From Palsa-504 sp963800415 (GTDB lineage: Bacteria > Actinomycetota > Actinomycetes > Streptosporangiales > Streptosporangiaceae): a stretch of 64,000 nucleotides of DNA. Below, one piece after another: positions 36,052 through 44,378 of this stretch; the first letter of the stretch is position 1, and every line of letters starts with the position of its first letter. The notes beneath the pieces were generated by a model, which saw nothing but the letters and a program-made list of their open reading frames with translations, was not told the origin of the DNA and searched no databases. The stretch covers positions 1-64,000 of the forward strand of contig CAWDBS010000036.1 of assembly GCA_963800415.1 (NCBI GenBank), given 5' to 3'. A program made the position numbers and the translations under genes.

Positions 36052-36463
36052 CCTCGATCGGCTCTACCCAACGTAAGCGACTGCGCTCAGGCCGTCCTGG
36101 GCACGAGAGAGCCGGGCGGAACAAGATCAGGATTACAAACCTCTCCATGGTTTCTGGGAACCAGGCCCGGCCCGGCCGACCGCAACATATCGACTTATGG
36201 GCGGAGGAGAAGGCAGGGAGCCGAGGCGCGAGAACCGCCCAGATCGGTTATCCGCGCGCAACACGTCGGTCCGCCGTGACCGTCCGTAACGGCAATCTGG
36301 GGATGTCGCCGGCTCCCCGCGACCGCCGCCAGCGTGAGCATCCCGGTGCCAGCGCGATCGTGGCATGAACGCCCAGCACGCCGTTGCAGATGCCGAGGTA
36401 CGACAAGCGAGCTCACTGGCCATACGATCGCGTTGATGAGGGCTTAACGAAAACCGCCGGGCA
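36052..36463. other. Intergenic, nothing recognised
   Basis: This stretch lies between the divergent channel gene and the HEIGH protein gene. ORFs on both strands have no conserved motif. No clear promoter is visible. Confidence 0.4.
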
Positions 36464-37327
36464 GTGCCGGACGGGTGGGAGGACCTGGTGGAGGCAGAGT
36501 CGGAGCGTCAGCTGGCTGACCCGCCGGCCACCTGGCAGGAGCACTGGTTCGACCACCGCCAGTTGCTCCGGCTATACCACAGCGACGAGCACTGCGCGAT
36601 CTACGTGGACCCGGACGTGCGCCGGGCCGAGGTCCGGTGGCTGCCCCGGTTCATCAATGTGACCTGGCAGTACTCCAAGGCAGCCTACGGCGACGCGTTC
36701 GGGTTCGACCCGCGCATCTACTCCATCCACCACGCCGGACGGCACGGCGGCGGCCACGCGGGCTACTACGTCAGCCCGGTCCACGACTACCACAACGTCA
36801 GCGACTGCGGGCTGGACAGCTGGCGGGAGGGCAACGCCCTCGCTCGCGAGCTGCCTGCTCATGAGATCGGGCATTCCGTGGAGAGCGCCAGCAACGGCGT
36901 CCACGGCTCACCGGCGTATGAGATCTGGGGCGACAGCAAGTGGGCCGAGTTCTACATCTATGACCTCTACACGGCGCTGGGCATGGATCGCGAAGCCAAG
37001 GGCGTCTACCGCAGGTTCACCGGCAACACCGACGATTTCCCTCGTCGGGGGACCCGCTGGTTCCGCGACTGGTTCTACCCGCTATGGCGGGACTGCGGGC
37101 GGGCAGAGGTCATGAACAGGTTCTTCCGGGAGCTGGCCCGGCACTTCCCGCGCGACTCCGGCGGCACCTACACGCGGCGGATGAACTGGGGCGAGTACGT
37201 CCACTTCACCAGCGGTGCCGCGGCCGCCGACATGAGCGGCCAGGCCGCCCGCGCTTTCGGCTGGCCCCGCGAGTGGGCCGGCCAGCTGGAGCACGCCCGC
37301 GAGCAGTTCCCCGGCATCACGTACTGA
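36464..37327 (+). CDS. Putative zincin-like protein with HEIGH motif, unrecognised family
   Basis: The 287-aa product is rich in aromatic and His residues. ARELPAHEIGHSVES (about residues 126-140) contains a HExxH zinc-binding signature with the Gly usual in zincins. A downstream GDSKWAEFYIYDLY, about 20 residues later, could supply the third (Glu) ligand in gluzincin style. Further features are SIHHAGRHGGGHAGYYVSPV, with many His, and the C-terminal MNWGEYVHFTSGAAAADMSG. There is no signal peptide or membrane segment. Start GTG 36464 lacks a strong ribosome-binding site. I do not recognise the family; protease function is inference from the motif. Confidence 0.6.
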   Translation: MPDGWEDLVEAESERQLADPPATWQEHWFDHRQLLRLYHSDEHCAIYVDPDVRRAEVRWLPRFINVTWQYSKAAYGDAFGFDPRIYSIHHAGRHGGGHAGYYVSPVHDYHNVSDCGLDSWREGNALARELPAHEIGHSVESASNGVHGSPAYEIWGDSKWAEFYIYDLYTALGMDREAKGVYRRFTGNTDDFPRRGTRWFRDWFYPLWRDCGRAEVMNRFFRELARHFPRDSGGTYTRRMNWGEYVHFTSGAAAADMSGQAARAFGWPREWAGQLEHAREQFPGITY

Positions 37328-37801
37328 AATACCGGGCCGTGCTACCGGGCGGCCGTGCTACCGGGCCGTGGCCGATCGAGAGAGCTGGCCGGGTGCCGGG
37401 ATTCGTCCGGGCGGCAGGCGGTGTCGGCGTGATCGATTGATATGGAGCCGCCACACACGTAGAGGCTTTCGATCTGGGCCGCCAGGTGATCCCTGGCATC
37501 CATTGGCTAGGCCACGCAGAGCAGGTAAATCTGCTTACCGTGCCTCAGCTGCTGGTATCGATCGTCCGGAAGGTGATCGCCACGTCCCAGCGCTCCAAGG
37601 TAAGCCGCCACAGGAAAGTCAGCGTGCACCAGCCAGGTGAATGCTGCGGCCAAACAGAGGGCTGTCCTCGGGCCTGGCGCCGCGGCCGGGCAAGCTGACC
37701 GCGCCTGGACCGTCATCTTGCTGGCTGAGGCCGGTCGCGGAGGTAGCCGTTGTCGTAGGGCGGATGTGATCGAGGGGCTTATGACGTGCGAGACTGCGCC
37801 C
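37328..37801. other. Intergenic with a short direct repeat
   Basis: CCGTGCTACCGGGC is repeated just after the HEIGH gene (about 37338-37365). The rest shows no recognisable gene, although several frames are open. Confidence 0.4.
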
Positions 37802-38703
37802 ATGGATGAGGTCGCTGCGCGCACGCTGGGCCGGGTGGCAGCCAATGGCATCGAGCTGGCCTATGAGACGTTCGGTGATGCGAGCGCGCCGCCAGTTGTG
37901 CTGATCATGGGCCTGGCGACACAGATGATCGCCTGGCCGGACGAGCTGTGCGAAGGCCTGGCCCGGAACGGTCTGTTCGTGGTCCGGTTCGACAACCGGG
38001 ACGTGGGCGAATCGACCCACCTGCGCAACCTTCCGCCGCCGCGCCTTGCCGACATCGTGGTGCGGCGCAGGCCGCCGCCGTACTCGATCGGCGACATGGC
38101 CGAGGATGTGGCCGGGCTTCTCGATGGCCTGGGCCTAGGCCAGGTTCACCTGGTCGGGGCGTCGATGGGCGGGTTCATCGCGCAGACCGTCGCGCTGGAG
38201 CACGCCGCCCGGGTTCGCACCCTCACGCTGATGATGACCTCCACCGGATCCCGCAGGGTGGGGCAGCCCAAACCCCGGGTATACGCCCAGCTGATGCGCG
38301 GCGCGTGGCCGTCGGCCGGCCCGCGGCCATTGCCGCGACCGTCGAGACGTTCCGGCTCATCGGCTCGCACGGCTTCGCGTTCGACGAGCAGTACATACGT
38401 GACGTGGCCGGCCGGAGCTGGGACCGAGGCTATGATCCTGATGGCGCCCGGCGGCAGCTCGCGGCGAGCGCGAGCCAGCCGAATCGCACTGCGGAACTGC
38501 GCCGGATCACGGTCCCGACACTGGTCATCCACGGGCTGCACGACCCGCTGGTCGCGCCGAGCGGCGGCCTGGCGATCGCCAGGGCGATCCCGGACTCCCG
38601 GTTCGTGGGGTTCTCCGGCATGGGTCACGATCTGCCCCGGGCACTGTGGCCAGAGTTCGTCAGGGAGATCGCGGCGCTGGCCGCGCCGGGCGAACATGAC
38701 TAG
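37802..38703 (+). pseudogene. Alpha/beta hydrolase (RdmC/TAP-like), one frameshift
   Basis: ATG 37802 opens a hydrolase with LIMGLATQMIAWPDELCEGL, FDNRDVGESTHL and nucleophile elbow LVGASMGGFIAQ (Ser). Near 38305, after RVYAQLMR, the frame is lost. The +1 frame continues PAAIAATVETFRLIGSHGF, acid LVIHGLHDPLV and His SGMGHDLPRALW to 38703. The full triad is present across the two frames, so one base change would give a 300-aa esterase. Confidence 0.8.
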
Positions 38704-38833
38704 CGGATCGATCCGCAGGGCTAGGTAGTCCTGGGCACCAGCAGCGGGTGACCTCATCCGCTTCTGCCGCTGGGAGCATCGCCGTCCGAGGCGGGGCGCC
38801 AGCCGGCCGGGTGCGCTGGCCTAGAGTCGGGAC

Positions 38834-39169
38834 GTGGCAGATGACGAGACGAAGGTCTACGCGCTCAACCTGTTCGATATCGCCGACCGTGAGGAGTACC
38901 TGGCCTACTCACGCCGGTCGGCCCGCGAGGTCGCCCGGCACGGAGGACGCGTGCTGGCCCTGGGCCGGTTCCGGGAGAGCGCGGCAGGCGACATCACTCC
39001 CCGGCAGGTGCTCATCCTCGTCGAATGGGAGTCCCTGGCGGCCTTCGAGAGCTACCGCCAGGACCCGGCGCTGGCCGACCTGCACCCGCACCGGGAACGA
39101 GGCACCTCGGCGTATGTGTGGCACCTGTTCGACCGGCTCGATGACCTGCGGCCGCTCCTTCGCCTGTGA
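38834..39169 (+). CDS. DUF1330/EthD-like dimeric alpha-beta barrel protein
   Basis: The 111-aa product reads VYALNLFDIADREEYLAYSR, HGGRVLALGRF and VLILVEWESLAAFESYRQDP. This is the ferredoxin-like dimeric alpha/beta-barrel pattern of DUF1330 and related proteins. The last part (TSAYVWHLFDRLDDLRPLL) is helical. GTG start at 38834. Function is not known. Confidence 0.72.
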   Translation: MADDETKVYALNLFDIADREEYLAYSRRSAREVARHGGRVLALGRFRESAAGDITPRQVLILVEWESLAAFESYRQDPALADLHPHRERGTSAYVWHLFDRLDDLRPLLRL

Positions 39170-39318
39170 ACCCACGGTGATGCGCAAAGTCGTGACTGCT
39201 AATGCCGCGACCGGCAACGTCTGCCCGGTTTATGTCGAGCGGTTGCCGTGTTCTCGGGCGCATATCCGATCGGCGCGGGCGGCGAATGGGCCCTCGCCCG
39301 TTTGCACGTCGATGGTCG

Positions 39319-40296
39319 TTAGATCGTGACGACGACCTTGCCGCCGGGATGACCTTGTGCCAGGTACCGGATGGCCTCGGGCGCCTCACGCAGTGGGAAG
39401 GTCCGGTCGATCGCTGGTGTGACCTTCCCCTCCTCGATCAGCGTGGTCAGGTACTCCAGGTCTTCGGAGCGCTCCTTTGCGGTCACGGCTCGCAGCCGCT
39501 GGCTCGAGAACACCGACCGAACGGGTGCTCGCAGGATCTGGCGGTCGAAGCCCCCGAGCCACCGGCCGCCTCCTTCGCCGCCGACAATCGCCAGGGTGCC
39601 GTGCGGCGTGAGGGCCCGGCGCAGCAACGACACGGGGCGGCGCCCGGCGGTGTCGAGGATCAGGTCGAACTGCGGTCCGCGCGCGTCCACCTCCTCGCGG
39701 GTGTAGTCGATCACGTCGTCGGCTCCGATGGACCGGACCAGGTCGATCTTCGCAGTGCTGCACATGCCCGTCACCCGGGCGCCGAACGCGTGGGCCAGCT
39801 GGACGGCGAAGGAGCCGACGCCGCCTGCCGCGCCGATGACCAGCACGCGCTGGCCTGGCTGCACGAGTCCGACGTCGCGCAGGCCCTGCAGCGCGGTCAC
39901 GCCCGAGATGGGCACCGCCGCAGCCTGCTCGAAGCTCAGATTGGCGGGCATGCGGGCAAGATGGCTCCCCCGCGACCGCGCGTATTCGGCGAACGAGCCG
40001 GCCGTGGTCACGCCGTAGACTTCGTCGCCCGGACGGAATCGGGTGACACGGCTGCCCGCAGCCTCGACGACACCGGCGAGGTCACGGCCTCGCACGGGCA
40101 CCTTGGGGCGGCGCACACCCATCCCCATGAGGCGTACGAGGTAGGGACGACCGGTCATGAGATGCCAAACCCCTGGGTCGACGCCGGCCGCCCGTACCCG
40201 CACCAGGACCTCGTCGTCGCCGATTACCGGCATTTCGATGTCCCCGAACCGCAACGTGTCGGCGGATCCGTAGACGTCCTGCACAATCGCCTTCAT
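39319..40296 (-). CDS. Zinc-less MDR / quinone oxidoreductase-like NAD(P)-dependent dehydrogenase
   Basis: The 325-aa product starts KAIVQDVYGSADTLRFGDIE, with the GroES-like domain GRDLAGVVEAAGSRVTRFRPGD, then Rossmann motif VLVIGAAGGVGSFAVQLAHA and C-terminal GKVVVTI. The zinc ligands of alcohol dehydrogenases are absent, as in quinone oxidoreductases (QOR). ATG 40296 has GGGAGGA 6 nt upstream, so the longer frame to 40398 is rejected. Confidence 0.88.
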   Translation of the reverse strand: MKAIVQDVYGSADTLRFGDIEMPVIGDDEVLVRVRAAGVDPGVWHLMTGRPYLVRLMGMGVRRPKVPVRGRDLAGVVEAAGSRVTRFRPGDEVYGVTTAGSFAEYARSRGSHLARMPANLSFEQAAAVPISGVTALQGLRDVGLVQPGQRVLVIGAAGGVGSFAVQLAHAFGARVTGMCSTAKIDLVRSIGADDVIDYTREEVDARGPQFDLILDTAGRRPVSLLRRALTPHGTLAIVGGEGGGRWLGGFDRQILRAPVRSVFSSQRLRAVTAKERSEDLEYLTTLIEEGKVTPAIDRTFPLREAPEAIRYLAQGHPGGKVVVTI

Positions 40297-40593
40297 CCAG
40301 GTCCTCCCTCGTCCCCTCCGCCCCGAGTCTCCCCTAATTCCGAGGCAGTCGCCAAAGAGGGCGGGGAATTCGGGCCCTGCCCGGTCGAGGACCGGCAACG
40401 GCTGGACGAGCGCCGCGCAGAAGCCGGACTTGATCCGTTCGCTGACTACGAATCCCGGATGCGAGACCAGTCATAGCCAGCGTGGGCAACGGACCGTGCC
40501 CGGGGGCAGGTGTCCGCATTGTGAGGTCCGGGGATGGCCGCCTGGGGACAGCCGCGTTACGCTGTCCTGTGATCCTCCTCCACGGGAGGTGCC

Positions 40594-41226
40594 GTGATGG
40601 CATGGCCGGGAAACGAAAAGGCGGCAGTTGCCGTCGGCTGCGGTCACCTGCGGGCGTCGCACGCCGACCGCGAGCAGGTGGTCGGCACGCTCAAAGCCGC
40701 GTTCGTGCAGGGTCGGCTGACCAAGGACGAGTTCGACGCGCGGATCGGCCAGGCGCTCGCCTCACGTACCTACGCGGACCTGGCCGCCGTCACCGTCGGC
40801 CTGGCCGCAGCCCGGCCGCCCCGCAAGCCGCCCCGCAAGCCGCCCCGGCGGCAGGTGAGCAACGCAGTCAGGTGGAGCACATCCGGGTTGTTTACGCCAG
40901 CCGTTCTCGCCGCCGCTATTGCATCGGCTCCGCTGGGCGGTGATGGCCGGTATGAGGCCGTGGGTTTCGTGATCGCATTCGTCTATTTCGTGTTCTGGTT
41001 GTCCGTCGGGGCCGACATGCTCTGGCAATGGCACTGTGCGTCTTTGCCCACGGCAAGGATGTGCGTCCGGTGCGCGCACACCGCCGCCTCTCACCGCGCG
41101 CGAGCGTCCTGCACAGTCCGGCCGGGTCCGGTTACATTGTGGGGACGCTGTCCGTGTGCGGGCTATGTTCCGCCAGGGCTATCGCCACAGACCGCCGACC
41201 AGGACGGCCTGGCAGCCACCGGGTAA
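40594..41226 (+). CDS. DUF1707 (SHOCT-like) membrane protein with Cys-rich tail
   Basis: The N-terminus contains the DUF1707 motif LRASHADREQVVGTLKAAF and RLTKDEFDARIGQALASRTY. A Pro/Lys/Arg linker (PPRKPPRKPPRR) and two hydrophobic helices (LFTPAVLAAAIASAP, GFVIAFVYFVFWLSVG) follow. The tail holds CVRCAHTAASH, RASC and LWGRCPCAGYVPPG, which may bind zinc. Many actinobacterial DUF1707 proteins end soon after the helices. GTG 40594 or ATG 40597 follows GGGAGG. Confidence 0.75.
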   Translation: MMAWPGNEKAAVAVGCGHLRASHADREQVVGTLKAAFVQGRLTKDEFDARIGQALASRTYADLAAVTVGLAAARPPRKPPRKPPRRQVSNAVRWSTSGLFTPAVLAAAIASAPLGGDGRYEAVGFVIAFVYFVFWLSVGADMLWQWHCASLPTARMCVRCAHTAASHRARASCTVRPGPVTLWGRCPCAGYVPPGLSPQTADQDGLAATG

Positions 41227-41230
41227 GGCC

Positions 41231-41321
41231 CAGCGGCTCTTGCCCGTCCTGCGCCACACTTTCGTCACGACCATGCTCGATTCTGGCGTCGACCTCAGGG
41301 ACGTCCAGATCGCCGCCCGCC
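41231..41321 (+). pseudogene. Tyrosine recombinase (phage integrase) fragment
   Basis: The frame after the DUF1707 stop encodes LLPVLRHTFVTTMLDSGVDL and RDVQIAARRS. LRHTFVTT is box II of tyrosine recombinases (catalytic H-x-x-R region), and the helix after it is typical. The Tyr nucleophile and everything upstream of box II are missing. Homology ends at the palindrome at 41322-41348. Confidence 0.65.
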
Positions 41322-41348
41322 GCTCAACTGCGCAGCTGCGCGTTGAGC
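41322..41348. repeat. 27-bp palindrome at integrase/sigma-factor fragment junction
   Basis: Outer arms GCTCAAC/GTTGAGC flank an inner perfect palindrome GCGCAGCTGCGC (one extra T). The palindrome sits exactly between an integrase fragment and an inverted sigma-factor fragment. It may be the recombination point that joined them. Confidence 0.65.
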
Positions 41349-41710
41349 CGTGCAAGCACCGTGGCGACGTCACCGGGCTGGTTGAACCGGACACCCGAGA
41401 CGGTCCGCTTGGCCCTGCTGATCCGCTGGGCCATGGTCGCCTCGGGCACGAGGTAGGCCTGCGCGATCTGACGCGTGGTCAGGCCGCCGACCGCGCGCAG
41501 CGTGAGCGCGACGGCCGAAGCCGGTGTCAGGGACGGGTGCGCGCACAGGAAGTACAGCTGGAGCGTGTCGTCCACCACCTCGCCCGAGCCGGGCATGGGC
41601 TCGCCCTCGACGCGTACCTCGCGGTGCCGTCGGGAGGTATCGGCGCGGGCGGCGTCGAGGAACTTACGCCAGGCCACGGTGACCAGCCAGCCCTCGGGGT
41701 GAGGGTCCCG
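41324..41710 (-). pseudogene. ECF RNA polymerase sigma factor (DUF6596/ECF42-type), internal fragment
   Basis: The minus strand encodes GWLVTVAWRKFLDAARADTS, LYFLCAHPSLTPASAVALTL, and GGLTTRQIAQAYLVPEATMA with QRISRAKRTVSGVRF. This is the sigma-4 helix-turn-helix and linker typical of ECF sigma factors with a C-terminal DUF6596. The sigma-2 region and the long C-terminal domain are both absent. Homology stops abruptly near 41352 and about 41710. Confidence 0.75.
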
Positions 41711-41745
41711 GGCCCGGCGACAGCGGAAACCCGCCTGACCCGGGC

Positions 41746-41928
41746 TCAGGTGTCGGGGTCGGGATCTGCGTCCGCGATCTCGAGTTCTGGATCCACCCCG
41801 CCTTCCCGGTGCTTTTCTGATGCGCGCATTACGGCCCGCATCTTGGCGAACTCATCGGTGGCCGACATGTCAGGCTCGCTGCCACGCTGGTCGTCGGCGT
41901 CTCCCGGCTCCGGTATGCGGTTACTCAT
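41746..41928 (-). CDS. Small acidic protein, unknown
   Basis: The 60-aa product SNRIPEPGDADDQRGSEPDM..., with TDEFAKMRAVMRASEKHR in the middle, is acidic at both ends with a basic helix. ATG 41928 has a very strong GGAGGAGG 7 nt upstream, which is the main reason to accept it. The longer frame to 42129 is rejected. No known domain. Confidence 0.5.
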   Translation of the reverse strand: MSNRIPEPGDADDQRGSEPDMSATDEFAKMRAVMRASEKHREGGVDPELEIADADPDPDT

Positions 41929-42193
41929 GCCAGATCCTCCTCCAGAAGCTGAATTCATGCCCAGCACGGTATCGGGAACCTGACGTCGCAGCCCGGGCGC
42001 CTGGCCAGCGTAGAGAAAAACCGCAGGTAGCCCGCGATTAATTCGTCGCCGGCGTTGGGGATGACGGCCGTTGTCCAGCGCCTGCGGGTATTGGTGCAGG
42101 AGGTGGATGGCGATGGCGCCCTCGCCCATGGCTGAGGCAAGTACAGGTCGCGGCAGGAGGCCCCGGGACCGGGCAAGGTCCTAGCCGCCGCAG

Positions 42194-42282
42194 TTATCCA
42201 CATTTCCACAGATCCGCTTATCCACATTTATGCAGAGGGCTGAGCAGCATCTTTGCTCAAATCCTCCACAGGCTTATGCACA
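42194..42282. promoter_or_regulatory. Cluster of three perfect DnaA-type boxes
   Basis: TTATCCACA occurs at 42194-42202 and 42218-42226, and TTATGCACA at 42274-42282, all in the same orientation. Each fits the TTATNCACA consensus. Degenerate TTTCCACAG and CCTCCACAG lie between them, and TTATCC at 42288. The surrounding DNA is locally AT-richer than the window. The boxes sit in the intergenic region upstream of the NlpC/P60 gene. Confidence 0.65.
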
Positions 42283-42352
42283 GGTTGTTATCCTGGCAGG
42301 CCGAAGGGCTGCAGGTGAACAGTAGGTGAGCATGAGCCAAAGGAGAAACACT

Positions 42353-42421
42353 GTGACATCGCGTTACCCACCCTCCTGCGGGGGTGGGCAGGAGGTGACC
42401 CTCACGCGCTTCGCCTGCTAG
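42353..42421 (+). CDS. Possible 22-aa leader peptide
   Basis: GTG 42353 follows AAGGAG by 8 nt and opens a 22-codon frame (TSRYPPSCGGGQEVTLTRFAC after the start) ending TAG at 42421. A hairpin CCCACCC/GGGTGGG (42367-42388) is inside it. Position 76 bp before the NlpC/P60 gene suggests a translated leader or attenuator, but such short ORFs are often chance. Confidence 0.3.
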   Translation: MTSRYPPSCGGGQEVTLTRFAC

Positions 42422-42497
42422 CCAGGCGGTCCCGGCCAGGTGTTCGCAGCACGCGGCCGGGACCTCACGTCGGACCAACCTTAGGAGGAATCCCGAC

Positions 42498-43025
42498 ATG
42501 TTCAGTATGGCAGTTGCCGCCATGCGCAGGCGCAGATTTGTCGCGGCGGCCGCGCTGGTGGCCGCGCTGCTCGCCCCGGCCGCGGCCACGGCCACCGCAG
42601 CTGCCCCGGCGGCGCAGGCTTCGGTGTCCCACTCCGCCGTCACCAGCGGCTACGGCGGGAGCCGGGCGGGCAACGCGGCCCTGAACTGGGCCGAACGGCA
42701 CGCGACAGGCTGCTGGTACTACTACGGCGGGTCCAGCTGCTCCCAGGGCTATGACTGCTCGGGCCTGGTGATGGAGGCCTTCGGCCACGGCGCCGGGATC
42801 TGGCTGCCCCATTCGACCTACGCGATGCTCGGCAACCCGCACCTGCACTGGATCCCGCTGTCGCAGGCCAAGCGTGGCGACCTGATGTTCTACGGCTCCG
42901 GGCACGTGGAAATCAACACGATCTGGCATCACCAGACGTTCGGGGCGCATAACTGGGGTCAGCGTACCGGCTGGATCACCTGGGGGCCGTGGTGGCATCC
43001 CACCGCCGCCTACCGGGTCTGGTGA
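42498..43025 (+). CDS. Secreted NlpC/P60 cell-wall hydrolase
   Basis: The 175-aa product has an Arg-rich start and hydrophobic signal peptide (RRRRFVAAAALVAALLAPAA, cleavage probably after AAPAAQA near residue 41). The NlpC/P60 domain carries catalytic Cys in QGYDCSGLVMEAF, His in GSGHVEINTI and a C-terminal HPTAAYRVW. It should cleave peptide bonds in peptidoglycan stem peptides outside the cell. ATG 42498 has a near-ideal AGGAGGAA 8 nt upstream. DnaA-type boxes and a possible leader ORF lie upstream. Confidence 0.88.
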   Translation: MFSMAVAAMRRRRFVAAAALVAALLAPAAATATAAAPAAQASVSHSAVTSGYGGSRAGNAALNWAERHATGCWYYYGGSSCSQGYDCSGLVMEAFGHGAGIWLPHSTYAMLGNPHLHWIPLSQAKRGDLMFYGSGHVEINTIWHHQTFGAHNWGQRTGWITWGPWWHPTAAYRVW

Positions 43026-43070
43026 CCCTCCGGAGAGCGCGCGGGGTTCAGCCCGATTGGCGGCACCAGG

Positions 43071-43550
43071 TCAGGCCCGTGGCGCGTACTCGATCGAGCG
43101 GAACGGCCAGTCGCGTTCCAGCCATGCGCGGACCGCGTGGTAAAGCACCGGGTCGAGTGCGGCACGGTCCGCGCGCACCCAGGAACTGACGGCCGCGTGC
43201 TGTTCACCTGCGCTGGGCTGGCCCGGGCTGTCGCCGCGCGGCGGGTAGATGTATACGCAGCCGATGACTTCGCCGGTGCTGGTGCTGAGCACGGTGTAGG
43301 TGAATCCGCGGCGTTCGGCGTAGTCCTGCGCGTGGCGTTCGAGGTCGCGCAGATTGTCCGCCAGGCTCATCTGGTGCGGCCAGCCTGTCCCGGCGAATCC
43401 CGGCGTCGCCTGGATGTGGCCGATGCTAGCCGTCCATGCGGCATAGTCAGCGGCGTTGTGCTGAGGCCCGAGCGGTTCCAGCCGGAATTCCTCAGCCGTG
43501 AGCCCGCCAGGTACCGCGAAATCCACCGGAACGAAGAACTGATCACTCAT
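43071..43550 (-). CDS. GNAT-like N-acetyltransferase
   Basis: The 159-aa product has N-terminal FRLEPLGPQHNAADYAAWTA, a long helix with RDLERHAQDYAERRGFTYTV, and the GNAT beta strand STGEVIGCVYIYPPRG. The C-terminus is AVRAWLERDWPFRSIEYAPR. The acetyl-CoA loop (Q/RxxGxG/A) is not obvious, so this is a divergent member. ATG at 43550. Confidence 0.7.
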   Translation of the reverse strand: MSDQFFVPVDFAVPGGLTAEEFRLEPLGPQHNAADYAAWTASIGHIQATPGFAGTGWPHQMSLADNLRDLERHAQDYAERRGFTYTVLSTSTGEVIGCVYIYPPRGDSPGQPSAGEQHAAVSSWVRADRAALDPVLYHAVRAWLERDWPFRSIEYAPRA

Positions 43551-43749
43551 CAGGCGATGTTAGCCGTACGGCCATCGCACCAACCCCCGGCCCGGCCGCA
43601 CATGCGATCAGCCCGCTGTTCATAGCGACGCCCCCAGCGGACCCGGCTGACGCTCCGCGGATGAGCCGAGCAGATCAGGGCGATACGCATGCACGAGTCC
43701 AAGCCCGGAGCCGGGCCGGTAGCGCTGCGTCACTGGTATGGTATGTGGT

Positions 43750-44001
43750 ATGGCGACGAAAAAGGTCACCGTCACGCTCGACGAGGCCCAGCTCGACCAG
43801 ATCCGCTCCTTGGTGCAGGCACAGAACGTCCCGAGCGTATCCGGGTTCGTGCAGCACGCCGTCGCAGTTGCCCTGGACGACGTTGCGGGGTGGGGTGCGA
43901 TGCTCGCCGAGGCGCTGCGCCAGACCGGCGGCCCGCTGTCCGACGATGAGCGTGTCTGGGCCGATGAGGTGCTCGGCACGAGCACGCGGCCGGCGGCCTG
44001 A
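43750..44001 (+). CDS. Ribbon-helix-helix antitoxin (VapB/CopG-like)
   Basis: The 83-aa product starts ATKKVTVTLDEAQLDQIRSL, a ribbon-helix-helix DNA-binding fold. SVSGFVQHAVAVALDDVAGW and an acidic tail (LSDDERVWADEVL) that would mask the toxin follow. The TGA overlaps the ATG of the PIN gene (TGATG), the classic VapBC arrangement. ATG 43750 is preferred to 43738. Confidence 0.85.
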   Translation: MATKKVTVTLDEAQLDQIRSLVQAQNVPSVSGFVQHAVAVALDDVAGWGAMLAEALRQTGGPLSDDERVWADEVLGTSTRPAA

Positions 44002-44378
44002 TGCCGGGAGTGACCCTTGACGCTGGCGGTCTGATAGCCCTGGACCGGGATGATCGCCGTGTGGTGGTGCTCCTTGCCCGCGCGCGAGAGACCGGCACTC
44101 GGGTCACCGTGCCAGCCTCCGTGCTGGCCCAGGCCATCCGGCGGCCTGATCGGCAGGTCCGGCTTTCACGGCTGATCCGCCAGCCGACCACTGACGTCAT
44201 CAGCCTAGGCCGGGTGGACGCGACGAATGTCGGCAGGCTGCTGGCAGCCAGCGGGACTTCCGACATCGCCGATGCCCACGTGGTGATCTGCGCCCGGCGC
44301 GCTGACCAGCCCGTCGTCACCTCAGATCCCGGTGACCTGCGCGAGCTAGACCCTACCCTCAGGCTGATCGCGCTATGA
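44001..44378 (+). CDS. PIN-domain RNase toxin (VapC-like)
   Basis: The 125-aa product has the PIN acidic residues: GVTLDAGGLIALDRDD (first Asp), VPASVLAQAIRRP (Glu replaced by Gln near the usual second acid), SDIADAHVVICAR (Asp) and VVTSDPGDLREL (Asp). It is probably an RNA endonuclease neutralised by the upstream RHH protein, with one-base overlap and translational coupling. The replaced second acid is unusual and worth checking for activity. Confidence 0.85.
   Translation: MPGVTLDAGGLIALDRDDRRVVVLLARARETGTRVTVPASVLAQAIRRPDRQVRLSRLIRQPTTDVISLGRVDATNVGRLLAASGTSDIADAHVVICARRADQPVVTSDPGDLRELDPTLRLIAL

Noticed and set aside
42194..42282. Chromosomal oriC
   Set aside because: There are only three boxes, and no dnaA, dnaN, rpmH or parAB genes nearby; a titration or regulatory site or plasmid relic fits better.
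42290..42497. c-di-AMP (ydaO-type) riboswitch upstream of the NlpC/P60 gene
   Set aside because: This class often precedes actinobacterial cell-wall hydrolases, so I looked for its conserved pseudoknot and GAACCCG-type segments and did not find them.
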